Shown: piece by piece, positions 36,290 to 44,140 of the stretch
Position numbering within the stretch: position 1 is the first letter of the stretch
Layout: each line of letters opens with the position of its first letter
Assembly: GCF_014837155.1 (NCBI RefSeq)
Contig: NZ_JACYHA010000026.1
Location: forward strand, 1 to 47,303
Source of the DNA: Litchfieldia stipae
GTDB taxonomy: Bacteria > Bacillota > Bacilli > Bacillales > Bacillaceae_L
Direction of reading: 5' to 3'
DNA length: 47,303 bases
Notes under the pieces: model-generated
Seen by the model: only the letters and a program-made list of their open reading frames with translations
The model's database searches: none
Told to the model about the DNA's origin: nothing
Program-made: the position numbers and the translations under genes

Positions 36290-37270
36290 TTGGATACTGG
36301 TACACATGTTGTTATGGGACTTGCTTTAGGTGGCATCGCTACCTTAGATCCTGTTGTGGCGATGGACCCTATAACAGCAAAGAGCATTGTCATCGGAACA
36401 TTAATTGGATCACAAGCTCCTGACCTTGATACCGCACTAAAATTAAGAAATAATGCGAAATATATACGAAATCACCGTGGAATCACACATTCCATTCCAG
36501 CTGTTTTACTTTGGCCAATCCTTATAACAGGAGGAATCTACTTCTTTTTACCTGAAGTGAGTTTACTTCATTTATGGATGTGGACATTTATTGCAGTCAT
36601 CCTACACGTATTTGTCGATATCTTCAACGCCTATGGAACACAAGCATTAAGGCCCTTTTCAAAAAAATGGATTGCATTAGGTGTAATCAATACCTTCGAC
36701 CCGTTTATTTTCTTCATGCATATCGTTGGATTAATTATTTGGGGATACGGAGCACATCCTGGCTACACGTTTTTATTGATTTATGGAGTGTTAATCGTTT
36801 ATTATTTACTCCGTTTTGCCGCTCGACGAAAAGTGCATAATCACATTTTGGAAAAAATACCGGAAGCAACTGAAATCATTATTTCTCCAACATTTAGGTT
36901 TCACAATTGGCATGTCGCTGTTACAACTAACACACACTTTTATGTGGCAAAATCAAAGGATCATGAGATCACCATTCACGATGTCTTTGAGAAATGTCCT
37001 ATTCCAGATACACCGGTTATAAACAAAGCTCGAAAAGACGAAAACATTTCGGCATTCTTGTCTTTCTCCCCTGTCTACCGTTGGGAAGTGGACGAATATA
37101 CTGACCACTATGAGGTTCGTTTCATTGATCTTCGTTATCGTAGTAAGGGATATTATCCTTTTGTGGCAATTGTTCAGCTTGACCAGGATCTGAACATCAT
37201 TAGCTCATATACTGGATGGATCTTCAGTGAAGAAAAACTCCGACGAAAGCTAGAGCTCTTACCAAGTTAA
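36290..37270 (+). CDS. yfhP: YfhP, membrane-bound metal-dependent hydrolase family
   Basis: 326 residues. The N-terminal ~185 residues form a membrane domain of the YdjM/DUF457 family: MDTGTHVVMGLALGG, a QAPDLDT motif, NHRGITHS and a DIFNAYG motif carry His and Asp residues that would bind metal. Four to five hydrophobic helices lie in about residues 8-175. A soluble ~140-residue C-terminal domain follows. B. subtilis YfhP has been described as a regulator of the yfhQ-fabL region, but the sequence looks like a hydrolase. The start is TTG 36290 after AAGGAGG. Confidence 0.9.
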   Translation: MDTGTHVVMGLALGGIATLDPVVAMDPITAKSIVIGTLIGSQAPDLDTALKLRNNAKYIRNHRGITHSIPAVLLWPILITGGIYFFLPEVSLLHLWMWTFIAVILHVFVDIFNAYGTQALRPFSKKWIALGVINTFDPFIFFMHIVGLIIWGYGAHPGYTFLLIYGVLIVYYLLRFAARRKVHNHILEKIPEATEIIISPTFRFHNWHVAVTTNTHFYVAKSKDHEITIHDVFEKCPIPDTPVINKARKDENISAFLSFSPVYRWEVDEYTDHYEVRFIDLRYRSKGYYPFVAIVQLDQDLNIISSYTGWIFSEEKLRRKLELLPS

Positions 37271-37319
37271 AGGTTGACTCATATAACAGTGTCTCTTACT
37301 GTCATATGAGTCAACCTAT
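37271..37319. terminator. bidirectional terminator between yfhP and yfhJ
   Basis: AGGTTGACTCATATAACAGT and ACTGTCATATGAGTCAACCT form a 20-bp stem with one mismatch and a 7-nt loop; the yfhJ stop lies inside. Confidence 0.9.
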
Positions 37320-37558
37320 TTTAATAAGTGCTTATATTTAGGGTTTTTTGCAACAAATTCATGTAGGTTCTCTCCGTAATTCTCAATCATTTGTCTTACG
37401 ATTTTTTCAGTTAATTGTCTTCCTTGATACTCGTATCCGGCCTTTGCATAAGTTGTTTCAAAATCATCCCACAGCAGCTCGACCCATACTTGTGCTTGCT
37501 CATATGAAAGCTGTTTGTTTTTTTCTAATAGTAGCTCGATTAATCCCTCTTGTTCCAT
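37316..37558 (-). CDS. yfhJ: YfhJ family protein
   Basis: 80 residues, soluble, mixed charge. The motif VWVELLWDDFETTYAKAGYEY is the WVELL signature of this small Bacillus family. Function unknown. ATG 37558 follows GAAGGTGAT; the longer frame to 37609 does not have a ribosome site. Confidence 0.87.
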   Translation of the reverse strand: MEQEGLIELLLEKNKQLSYEQAQVWVELLWDDFETTYAKAGYEYQGRQLTEKIVRQMIENYGENLHEFVAKNPKYKHLLK

Positions 37559-37705
37559 AATTATCACCTTCTTTACCAGAATTTCACGGACGTACATTCT
37601 ACATAACAAATAGAAATAACCTCATACTATAAATACGTGTTTGAAAGTGGCATTGACCCTTTCCTTACACGACTATTTATGCTTTTTTAGGAGGTTTTTA
37701 TTCGT

Positions 37706-37864
37706 ATGAGAAATAAAGATCGTGGTTTCCCAAATCAAAACAGTCAAAAGTTTGAAGGAGAACCAAGAGCAAAAGCAGAATATGCCTCAAAAAGAGCAAA
37801 TGGTACCATTAATACTCATCCTCAGGAACGTATGAGAGCCTCTGGTGAGCGTCACGATTTTTAA
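37706..37864 (+). CDS. sspK: Small acid-soluble spore protein SspK
   Basis: 52 residues starting [20 protein letters not shown] and ending [13 protein letters not shown], matching the SspK family (minor SASP made in the forespore). TAGGAGG precedes the start. It is in the expected place between yfhJ and yfhH. Confidence 0.93.
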   Translation: MRNKDRGFPNQNSQKFEGEPRAKAEYASKRANGTINTHPQERMRASGERHDF

Positions 37865-37884
37865 CACTCACTTCTCTTCACTTT

Positions 37885-37916
37885 GAAGCTGACGAGATTT
37901 CGTCAGCTTTTCTTTA
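37885..37916 (+). terminator. terminator after sspK
   Basis: AGCTGACGA/TCGTCAGCT stem with a 4-nt loop, then TTTTCTTT; it overlaps the yfhH stop on the other strand. Confidence 0.88.
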
Positions 37917-38229
37917 TAAGCAAGGAAATGGGTAGTGCCTCTTCATGATCAGGCGAATCCACTCTACTTCCCCATGCAAAAATCCCATTCATATAATCAA
38001 TTTTAAATAGAGACTCAGGGTCTTCTACAATTTCATATACCTCACCTGGATGAAACGTTGTAGGGTCTAGTAAATAGGCCTTTGCCATCGCAATTTTGCG
38101 TTCAAGCACTGCAAATTCATTCACAATCCCAAGCTGCTCCGCTTTCCTAGCTTTCTCAGTTAATACAGCAATCTCTTGCTTTAATTCATATTCCTTCATC
38201 TGACTATAACGTTTCTCCTGCATTTGCAT
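37903..38229 (-). CDS. yfhH: YfhH family protein
   Basis: 108 residues (DUF1811). The first ~60 residues are helical (KEYELKQEIAVLTEKARKAEQLG); the rest is a small beta domain (PGEVYEIVEDPESLFKIDYMNGIFAWG), probably SH3-like. No known biochemical activity. Position between recX and sspK fits B. subtilis. Two in-frame ATG codons, 38229 and 38223; GAGAGGA lies upstream. Confidence 0.87.
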   Translation of the reverse strand: MQMQEKRYSQMKEYELKQEIAVLTEKARKAEQLGIVNEFAVLERKIAMAKAYLLDPTTFHPGEVYEIVEDPESLFKIDYMNGIFAWGSRVDSPDHEEALPISLLIKKS

Positions 38230-38316
38230 ACGATCCTCTCTGTTAGATCTAATTACATTATTATAATAAACACCAGTTGAAAAAGAAAAGGCTATATTTT
38301 CAAAGTGTGTTTTTTA

Positions 38317-38425
38317 GCAGACTGAATACACGAAGACTCCCGTGAGATGCGTGTCAAAAGTGAGACCCCGCAATGAGGAGGCTCACCAGACACCCCACAG
38401 GACGCGGAGTATATTCAGGCTGCGG
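38317..38425. repeat. interspersed palindromic repeat, copy E (long form)
   Basis: AGCAGACTGAATACACG at the left and GTATATTCAGGCTGCGG at the right are inverted arms. The core has GACTCCCGTGAGATGCGTG, GTGAGACCCCGCA, GAGGAGGCTCACC and CCCCACAGGACGCGGAG. GTGAGACC and GGCTCACC form an inner stem. It occupies the yfhH-recX gap. Confidence 0.88.
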
Positions 38426-38461
38426 TTCAACAATTCATAACGATTATTTATGTGATTGCAT

Positions 38462-39280
38462 TCAGTCAAACATTTCTTCTTTAAGATGGTCCATGTAGCG
38501 TTCAATTTGATCCAGGGTAAATCCCTTACGATAAAGAGCTTGCTTCATTTTCTGTTCAAAAACGTAGCCTTCAAATTTTTGATATTTCTTAAACGCCTTT
38601 TCCCCTTGATATTTCAGCGCTTCCCACTCAGTGTCCTCATCAACTGAGTCTTCAATGCCTTTTATGACCTGCTCAATAATATTCCAAGTGAACCCTTTAC
38701 GAATGAGGGCTTGTTCGATTTTTTGTTTTTGCTCAAGTGGCGATACTTTTGTGTTTTTGGTAGCCAGCTTTTCAGTGATGCTTCTTGCAGCCGTAACCTG
38801 TAGTTCTTCTTCATATTCCTCTAGACTCGTTTGGATAATGTGTTTGGCAATTCCTTTATCTTCTAACTCTCTTTTAATCACTTCTGGGCCTTTAACTGTT
38901 GTCCTTATTTGAGTTCTTACATAAGCAGTAGCAAACTCTTCATCATTTATATAGTTATACTCGGCAAGCTTATGAAGAATTTCCTGGATGATTGGTGTGT
39001 CTAGCTCTTTCTTCTTTAAATGATCAACGACCTCTTTTTCGGATCTCATTCTATAAGAAAGAAATTGAATCGCAGTGTTTGTCCCTTTTTTTACCTCGTC
39101 ATCAAATTTGATTTCACTCATGTCTAATTCATCAAGTTCGAGGCCTTTTTTTAAATTAAATTTAATCAGTACATTTTGATCGACGCTAAATGCATATTCT
39201 GCTTTGCCGTTTTTATCAAGAAAGATATTGTACCGCTCTTTATTTTTCTGTTGTGTTGTTATTTTTGCGATAACTGCCAT
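38462..39280 (-). CDS. recX: RecA regulator RecX
   Basis: 272 residues. RecX binds RecA filaments and modulates recombination. The N-terminal ~95 residues are the Bacillus-type extension; then three-helix RecX repeats follow: RMRSEKEVVDHLKKKE, YNYINDEEFATAYVRTQ, IRTTVKGPEVIKRELEDKG and a later KAFKKYQKFEGYVFEQKMKQA. Start ATG 39280 is chosen for GAAGGTGA upstream; an extension to 39325 has none. Divergent from yfhF. Confidence 0.94.
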   Translation of the reverse strand: MAVIAKITTQQKNKERYNIFLDKNGKAEYAFSVDQNVLIKFNLKKGLELDELDMSEIKFDDEVKKGTNTAIQFLSYRMRSEKEVVDHLKKKELDTPIIQEILHKLAEYNYINDEEFATAYVRTQIRTTVKGPEVIKRELEDKGIAKHIIQTSLEEYEEELQVTAARSITEKLATKNTKVSPLEQKQKIEQALIRKGFTWNIIEQVIKGIEDSVDEDTEWEALKYQGEKAFKKYQKFEGYVFEQKMKQALYRKGFTLDQIERYMDHLKEEMFD

Positions 39281-39440
39281 TTCGTCACCTTCTTTTTTTC
39301 GTACGTTTTCCACCTGAAATTTCATCTAATTGTATTAGTCAGACAGAAAGTAAAGTAAACTGAAGTATATACTTGTATGTATTGATTATATACGAAATGC
39401 GTCGTGATTTTTAGGAAAACATTTTGAATGGGGGAGTCAG

Positions 39441-40343
39441 ATGTTTATCGCAATTGCAGGTGGAACTGGTTTCATTGGGTCAGCTCTAACAACACATTTT
39501 TTACAGCATGGACATACGGTTTATATTTTTTCTAGAGGCAACAGTGAAACGTCAGATCACCCTAACTTAATTTATGTGAAATGGTTGGGTCCTGATGACC
39601 ACCCGGAAAACCAAATCGATCGACTTGATGTGTTTATTAATCTGGCTGGTGAATCGATTAATAGTGGCAGGTGGACGACCGAACGCAAAGCAAGAATTAT
39701 GGAGACGAGAATTGTTGCTACGAACGCTGTGATTGATTTGCTGCGTCATTTACCTAATAAGCCTTCTCTCTTAATTAATGCCAGCGCAATCGGGATTTAC
39801 GGCACGTCACTAAATGAGACTTTTGACGAGCAAACAACGACATACGGGAATGATTTTTTAGCTGAGACTGTCGTTGCTTGGGAAGCACATGCGAAGAAAG
39901 CAGAAGATCTCGGTATTCGAGTTGCATTTGTGAGGTTTGGTATCGTGTTAGATAAGCATGGTGGCGCACTTCCCAAAATGGTTATGCCATATCGCTTCAT
40001 GGTTGGTGGGAATGTTGGTTCAGGTGAGCAATGGCTCTCATGGATCCATATCGACGATGTTGTAAGAAGCATCCAATTCATCATTACTGAACAGCTTTCA
40101 GGTCCTTTTAACATCACTGCCCCTACTCCCGAGAAGATGGAGTCATTTGGAAAATCCATCGGAAGAAATGCAAACAAGCCTCATTGGATCCCAGTTCCTT
40201 CTTTTGCCTTAAAAATACTTCTTGGTGAAATGAGCACCCTAGTTTTAGAAGGACAAAGAGTCCTACCGAAAAGGTTGATGGATAGCGGTTTTCAGTTTAA
40301 ATATGAGAAGTTAGATGAGGCTCTAAAAAGCATTCTAGGATGA
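39441..40343 (+). CDS. yfhF: YfhF, SDR39U1-type epimerase
   Basis: 300 residues. Atypical short-chain dehydrogenase (TIGR01777 type). NAD(P)-binding motif AGGTGFIGSAL at the start; INLAGESINSGRWT and NASAIGIYG are family signatures; a C-terminal DUF1731-like segment (LILLGEMSTLVLEGQRVLPK-type) is present. The substrate is unknown. Ribosome site GGGGGAG. It is divergent from recX as in B. subtilis. Confidence 0.92.
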   Translation: MFIAIAGGTGFIGSALTTHFLQHGHTVYIFSRGNSETSDHPNLIYVKWLGPDDHPENQIDRLDVFINLAGESINSGRWTTERKARIMETRIVATNAVIDLLRHLPNKPSLLINASAIGIYGTSLNETFDEQTTTYGNDFLAETVVAWEAHAKKAEDLGIRVAFVRFGIVLDKHGGALPKMVMPYRFMVGGNVGSGEQWLSWIHIDDVVRSIQFIITEQLSGPFNITAPTPEKMESFGKSIGRNANKPHWIPVPSFALKILLGEMSTLVLEGQRVLPKRLMDSGFQFKYEKLDEALKSILG

Positions 40344-40346
40344 ACA

Positions 40347-40384
40347 TTCGACATGAATCTACAGTATGTTGTAGATTCGTCGAA
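40347..40384 (+). terminator. hairpin after yfhF
   Basis: TCGACatGAATCTACA and TGTAGATTCgtCGA form a strong stem with a short loop directly after the stop codon; it lacks a clear T-run. Confidence 0.6.
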
Positions 40385-40530
40385 AATCGTAAAAAAGTTT
40401 CAATATTTTCCTTAAAAAATTTACAAAAAAGTAGTATCTTTTTCGTTTTCTTTCGAGTAATATACGTAGAGTAACTATAAAAAAATAATATACTTAAATA
40501 AATCCAGCAGCGATGATGTTGTTGTATATA

Positions 40531-40606
40531 TTTAGGGAAGGCAAATGGTGCGCCACCAGTGATCACTGGTTCTAGTGGGTTCGATTCCCACCCCGAAATT
40601 TTTTTT
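40531..40606 (+). ncRNA. tRNA-like cloverleaf followed by T8
   Basis: A 68-nt segment folds as a tRNA: acceptor TTTAGGG (40531-40537) with CCCGAAA (40592-40598), six of seven pairs; two linker bases; D-arm GGC-AAATGGTGC-GCC; anticodon-like arm ACCAG-TGATCA-CTGGT with a 6-nt loop instead of 7; 4-nt variable loop; canonical T-arm GTGGG-TTCGATT-CCCAC (40575-40591). No CCA is encoded; TTTTTTTT follows at once. Not a normal tRNA because the anticodon loop is too short and the D-stem has 3 bp. Confidence 0.6.
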
Positions 40607-40662
40607 AACACTAAAAAATTTCGAGGTGGGACGACGTCACGAGTCTGTCCTCGAGTTGGAGG
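40587..40662 (+). promoter_or_regulatory. alternative hairpin and SD-sequestering stem before the GNAT gene
   Basis: CCCACCCCGAAATTTTTT (40587-40604), which includes the T-arm and acceptor 3' strands of the cloverleaf, can pair with AAAAAATTTCGAGGTGGG (40613-40630) at 17 of 18 positions. The two folds exclude each other. Further on CCTC (40649-40652) can pair with GAGG (40659-40662) of the GNAT ribosome site. Confidence 0.55.
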
Positions 40663-40670
40663 GGATTTTG

Positions 40671-41234
40671 ATGCTGAAAAAACGTGATCTACAAGATTGT
40701 CAGGCTCTTTATGAGTTGATGGTGCACCCAGAGGTCTTCCCTTTTGTGCGTCATAAAGCATATTCTTATGAGGAATTTCTATTTTTAACGAAACAAACCA
40801 TCGAAGCTGAAGAGCGTGGTGAATTGATTTCACGTACCATTTTAGACGAATGGGGCTCTCCAATTGGAACAATTAATTTATTTGATATTCAAGATCAAGC
40901 AGGATTCCTAGGAACGTGGTTAGGCAAGCCATATCACGGAAAAGGATACAATAAGCCTGCAAAGGACGCTTTCTTTAATGAGCTGTTCTATGAATTATCG
41001 ATTCAAACAATTTTTATGAGAATCCGCAAAATCAACACGCGTTCCCAGATGGCTGCTGAAAAATTACCGTACGTCACTCTTGCTAATGAGACACGTTCAT
41101 CATTACTTCAAGAAATTAACGGTGGTCAAGACATCTATAACTTATATGAAGTATCAAAGGATTTATACACATTACACACACTCCGCACAGGTCTTACTGT
41201 GGTGGAAGAAGATAACCATTTAAAAGAGGCTTAG
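40671..41234 (+). CDS. GNAT family N-acetyltransferase
   Basis: 187 residues, RimJ/RimL-like. It opens LKKRDLQDCQALYELMVHPEVFPFV; the acetyl-CoA segment is GTWLGKPYHGKGYNKPAKDAF, where GxxxxGKGY replaces the usual Q/RxxGxG/A; a C-terminal part NTRSQMAAEKLPYV and a ~50-residue tail follow. The substrate is unknown; RimJ/L-type enzymes modify protein N-termini and some relatives act on aminoacyl-tRNA. ATG 40671 follows GGAGGGG; an upstream frame starting inside the tRNA-like element is not credible. The tRNA-like leader is the notable context. Confidence 0.88.
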   Translation: MLKKRDLQDCQALYELMVHPEVFPFVRHKAYSYEEFLFLTKQTIEAEERGELISRTILDEWGSPIGTINLFDIQDQAGFLGTWLGKPYHGKGYNKPAKDAFFNELFYELSIQTIFMRIRKINTRSQMAAEKLPYVTLANETRSSLLQEINGGQDIYNLYEVSKDLYTLHTLRTGLTVVEEDNHLKEA

Positions 41235-41240
41235 TATAGA

Positions 41241-41269
41241 GAGGTACCCCAATGGTATGCCTCTTTTTT
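41241..41269 (+). terminator. terminator after the GNAT gene
   Basis: GAGGTACC and GGTATGCCTC pair with a 2-nt bulge, followed by six Ts. Confidence 0.8.
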
Positions 41270-41332
41270 GTGGTTTGAAAATGAAGATTATGGACAAAAT
41301 AGAAATAAATACTTGAAAGCGAGGAATCCCTA

Positions 41333-41455
41333 ATGAAAGAAAAACGTCGCGATAAATCGAAAAGTACATTAAGCAGCTCACAAGAGGTTACCTATTCAAG
41401 AGAATTTAAAATGGCAGATCGCGCTGGTGGATACACTGAAAAGAGATCAAGATAA
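41333..41455 (+). CDS. yfhE: YfhE family protein
   Basis: 40 residues, very basic, beginning MKEKRRDKSKSTLSSSQEVT and ending DRAGGYTEKRSR, typical of YfhE. GAGG lies 9 nt upstream. Function unknown. It follows the expected order next to yfhD. Confidence 0.85.
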   Translation: MKEKRRDKSKSTLSSSQEVTYSREFKMADRAGGYTEKRSR

Positions 41456-41551
41456 ATACGAAAATACTTCCACTTATGAATCCTATTCAAACGTGACAAT
41501 CTAGATATGAAGGTTTAACTTCGCGATATTATCTAGAGGAGGAGTTCAACA

Positions 41552-41737
41552 ATGGGAAGAGCACAAGGACATAAAACGAGAGATAAAAACAAAGCTAAAT
41601 TACCACAGGTTCCAAAGAACATGAAATCTGATGGTATTGATGTAGAGTATTCTGCAGAGCTTGCTGACCATGACGATTTAGAAGCACAAGCAAGATCAAA
41701 GGCTGCTGATGCTCGTGTAAAGAATAGTAAAAAATAA
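41552..41737 (+). CDS. yfhD: YfhD family protein
   Basis: 61 residues, hydrophilic, beginning MGRAQGHKTRDKNKAKLPQV and rich in Lys, Asp and Ala. It matches the small YfhD family of spore formers; function unknown. Ribosome site GAGGAGG. A strong terminator follows. Confidence 0.87.
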   Translation: MGRAQGHKTRDKNKAKLPQVPKNMKSDGIDVEYSAELADHDDLEAQARSKAADARVKNSKK

Positions 41738-42015
41738 ATATCCACAATTGACGATGATCCTAACTGAGACTTTCTCTGTTAGAATCATCTTTTTTTGTGG
41801 ATAATTCAGATGTTTTCCGCAATTTATCCCCAATCGCATTCCTATCTATAGGTTGTGCACAACTTTATCCACAATAATGTGGATATTGTGAATAACATCG
41901 GATAACTCTTATTTTGTCAGTTGCTCAGAATTTTCTTACTTATCCAGATGGAGTTGTGGATAATGTTGATAAGTTGGATAATGTCATTGATGACGATAAT
42001 TTGGTGTGTGCATAA
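41738..42015. promoter_or_regulatory. DnaA-box cluster
   Basis: Three perfect TTATCCACA boxes: 41796-41804 (minus), 41865-41873 (plus), 41955-41963 (minus). Two further TTATNCACA boxes: 41887-41895 (TTATTCACA, minus) and 42007-42015 (TTATGCACA, minus). 8/9 matches: 41738-41746, 41824-41832, 41878-41886 and 41940-41948. No dnaA, dnaN or AT-rich unwinding element of an origin is seen in the window. Confidence 0.75.
41753..41796 (+). terminator. terminator after yfhD
   Basis: GATGATCCTAAC/GTTAGAATCATC stem (one mismatch) then seven Ts, overlapping the first perfect DnaA box. Confidence 0.88.
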
Positions 42016-42078
42016 CATTTCAGTAGATAAGGCCGTTAGTGATTCTGGGCACCCATGCTCCCTACGGTCACTCTTTCG

Positions 42079-42730
42079 GGACCTTTCTTTGGGGCGCTAG
42101 TGTCCTCTTCATCTCTTCGACCTACATTTTGGGGTGCTTACTTTGCACGACTAGTGCCCTCATCAGCAACCCAACCCGCACTTCAGGTACTTACTTCGCA
42201 CAACTAGTGCCCTCATCAACAACCCTACCTCCATCAGGTACTTACTTCGCACGACTAGTGCCGTCATCAACAACCCAACCTCCACTTCAGGTACTTACTT
42301 CGCACGACTAGTGCCCCCAACACCAACCCAACCTCCACTTCAGGTACTTACTTCCCGTGACTAGTGTCTCCATCATGCATACTACCTCCACTTCAGGTAC
42401 TTACTTCGCGCGACTAGTGCCCTCATCAACCCGAACGTCCCCACTTCAGGTACTTACTTCGCACGACTAGTGCCCCCAACACCACTCCTACCTCCACTTC
42501 AGGTACTTACTTCACACGACTAGTGCCCTCATCACCAACCCAACCTCCACTTCAGGTACTTACTTCGCACGACTAGTGCCCCCAACACCAACCCAACCTC
42601 CACTTCAGGTACTTACTTCGCACAACTAGTGCCGTCATCAACAACCCAACCTCCACTTCAGGTACTTACTTCGCACAACTAGTGCCCCCAACACCAACCC
42701 AACCTCCACTTCAGCTACTTACACCACTCA
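42079..42730. repeat. 53-bp tandem repeat (minisatellite), about 12 copies
   Basis: GGTACTTACTTCGCACGACT begins successive units at 42186, 42237, 42290, 42343, 42396, 42449, 42502, 42555, 42608 and 42661; all steps are 53 bp except one of 51. Degenerate units begin near 42080 and 42133 and at 42714. Each unit has the small stem GCAC-GACTA-GTGC and an ACTAGT site. The plus strand is C-rich and G-poor. 53 is not a multiple of 3, so the repeat is not a protein repeat. The whole 41738-42910 stretch holds no gene I can support. Confidence 0.93.
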
Positions 42731-42758
42731 CTCACCCGCCCAACTCACATCCCCCAAA

Positions 42759-42777
42759 AAGCATAAGAACCGTCCCA
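42759..42777. repeat. partial copy of the ACGGTTCT repeat family
   Basis: AAGCATAAGAACCGTCCC matches the right arm of the palindrome at 34886-34947. Confidence 0.65.
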
Positions 42778-42910
42778 ATTTACCCATTCCACCAAGTTCC
42801 CTCCACCACATGTTTCACGCCCAAGGGCTATCTTACATAGGATAGACAGAGTATGTTCATTTTTGTATGTATATGCTTTTTATTCTTACTACTTTATTAG
42901 GAGGAAAATA

Positions 42911-43981
42911 ATGAGATATACGATAACAAGAGATTATATTCGAAAAGGTAACGCACGATCTGGGGACCGAATTTCTAAAGTGCGTTTCATCGTTAGTCAT
43001 GATACTGGAAATCCAGGTTCAACAGCATATAATAATCGAAATTATTTTGACCGTAGTCAGCCTTCCGCTTCAGCTCATACGTTTATCGATGATAAATATA
43101 TTTTAGAAATTATTCCATTAAACGAAAAGGCGTGGCATGTGAGATATGATCAGCCTGTAGATAATCGTTTATTTGGCGCAGATTCCAATGATGCTGCAAT
43201 TGGGGTTGAACTTTGTCATGGAGGTTCAATAGATTTCAATGAAGCCTATAAGCGATATGTTTGGTATCATGCTTATTTATGTGATCGCTTTGACCTCAAT
43301 CCTAGAGAACACATTGTTGCTCATAGTAGACTCGACCCTAACAGAAGAAGTGATCCACAAAACGCATTAACTCCAAGGGGAATTACTTGGAATAAATTCA
43401 TTTCAGATGTTGTCTCATCTCTTGCAAACGACTTCAAAGGAACGAGTAAAGTTTCTTCAGCAGCACCAGCTTCTACTGTAGAGCCAATCCCGCAAGTTAA
43501 GGGTGTGTCAGTAAGCCTCCCATTGAAAAAAGGAGATAACGGACAATTTGTGAAAGAGGTTCAACAGGATTTAATCAGAGCTGGCATCCGTCTCCCTCGT
43601 TTCGGTGCTGATGGTGATTTTGGGGATGAAACTGAAAAAGGTGTAAGAGAATTTCAAAGAAAGCACGGATTAAGCGTTGATGGGTTAGTTGGAACACAAA
43701 CCTTAAGTAAGCTCGACGAAGTCATTAAAGCTAAAAAAACAACGACAAGCATTAAGCTCCCTTCAGGTACGCTTAGAAGAGGTGACCGTGGTGAAAATGT
43801 GCGTAAGGTTCAACAAGCACTCAAACAGCTTAACTTTAATCCAGGTACTGTTGATGGTGTCTATGGTGCACGAACGCAAGACGCAGTAAGGAGATTTCAA
43901 TCCACATTTGCAGCCTTAACAAATGATGGAGTATATGGACCTAACACAAGAAGTTATATGGAAAGACAATTAAGTAAATAA
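42911..43981 (+). CDS. N-acetylmuramoyl-L-alanine amidase with two peptidoglycan-binding repeats
   Basis: 356 residues. An N-terminal Amidase_2 domain (about 1-170) should cut the bond between muramic acid and L-Ala; zinc-type positions include His30 in IVSHDTGNP and a His in HSRLDPNRRSDP. Two PG_binding_1 repeats follow (about 205-275 and 285-355: KKGDNGQFVKEVQQDL and RRGDRGENVRKVQQAL). No signal peptide, so it resembles phage endolysins or the holin-dependent XlyA group. Start ATG 42911 follows TAGGAGG; a longer frame to 42863 has no site. No other phage genes are nearby. Confidence 0.92.
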   Translation: MRYTITRDYIRKGNARSGDRISKVRFIVSHDTGNPGSTAYNNRNYFDRSQPSASAHTFIDDKYILEIIPLNEKAWHVRYDQPVDNRLFGADSNDAAIGVELCHGGSIDFNEAYKRYVWYHAYLCDRFDLNPREHIVAHSRLDPNRRSDPQNALTPRGITWNKFISDVVSSLANDFKGTSKVSSAAPASTVEPIPQVKGVSVSLPLKKGDNGQFVKEVQQDLIRAGIRLPRFGADGDFGDETEKGVREFQRKHGLSVDGLVGTQTLSKLDEVIKAKKTTTSIKLPSGTLRRGDRGENVRKVQQALKQLNFNPGTVDGVYGARTQDAVRRFQSTFAALTNDGVYGPNTRSYMERQLSK

Positions 43982-43991
43982 CAAGCCTGAC

Positions 43992-44028
43992 AGTTCACAC
44001 TTTCGTAATAGAAGTGTGAACTTTTTTT
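43992..44028 (+). terminator. terminator after the amidase
   Basis: AGTTCACACTT/AAGTGTGAACT perfect stem and seven Ts. Confidence 0.93.
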
Positions 44029-44140
44029 GACTTCACAATTTATCTATTGCATTTTTACAAATCTCTTTAATATTCTTCAGTTTTATGGTAATCTGAAAAT
44101 ATTCAGAATAATGTTCGGATCAACATAGGAGGAGATTCAT

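Noticed and set aside
40531-40598. Calling the cloverleaf a functional tRNA gene
   Set aside because: The anticodon loop has six bases, the D-stem only three pairs, one acceptor pair is A-G, and a T-run replaces CCA.
40613-40663. T-box riboswitch
   Set aside because: Only a loose resemblance to the T-box consensus; no specifier stem I or room for it between the yfhF hairpin and the cloverleaf.
40297-40872. 191-codon minus-strand reading frame across the tRNA-like element
   Set aside because: It is antisense to the GNAT start and to the structured RNA, has no ribosome site, and its WESNP-type peptide is the usual artefact of translating tRNA-like DNA.
41738-42015. Chromosomal origin oriC
   Set aside because: No dnaA/dnaN, rpmH or gidA-type neighbours and no clear unwinding element; the flanking genes are the yfh cluster.
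42039-42311. 90-codon frame with SGTYFARLVPSS-type peptide repeats
   Set aside because: It reads into the 53-bp repeat, whose period is not a multiple of three, so the peptide repeat breaks down; no ribosome site.
42079-42730. CRISPR array
   Set aside because: Whole units repeat with near-identical interiors; there are no distinct spacers and no cas genes.
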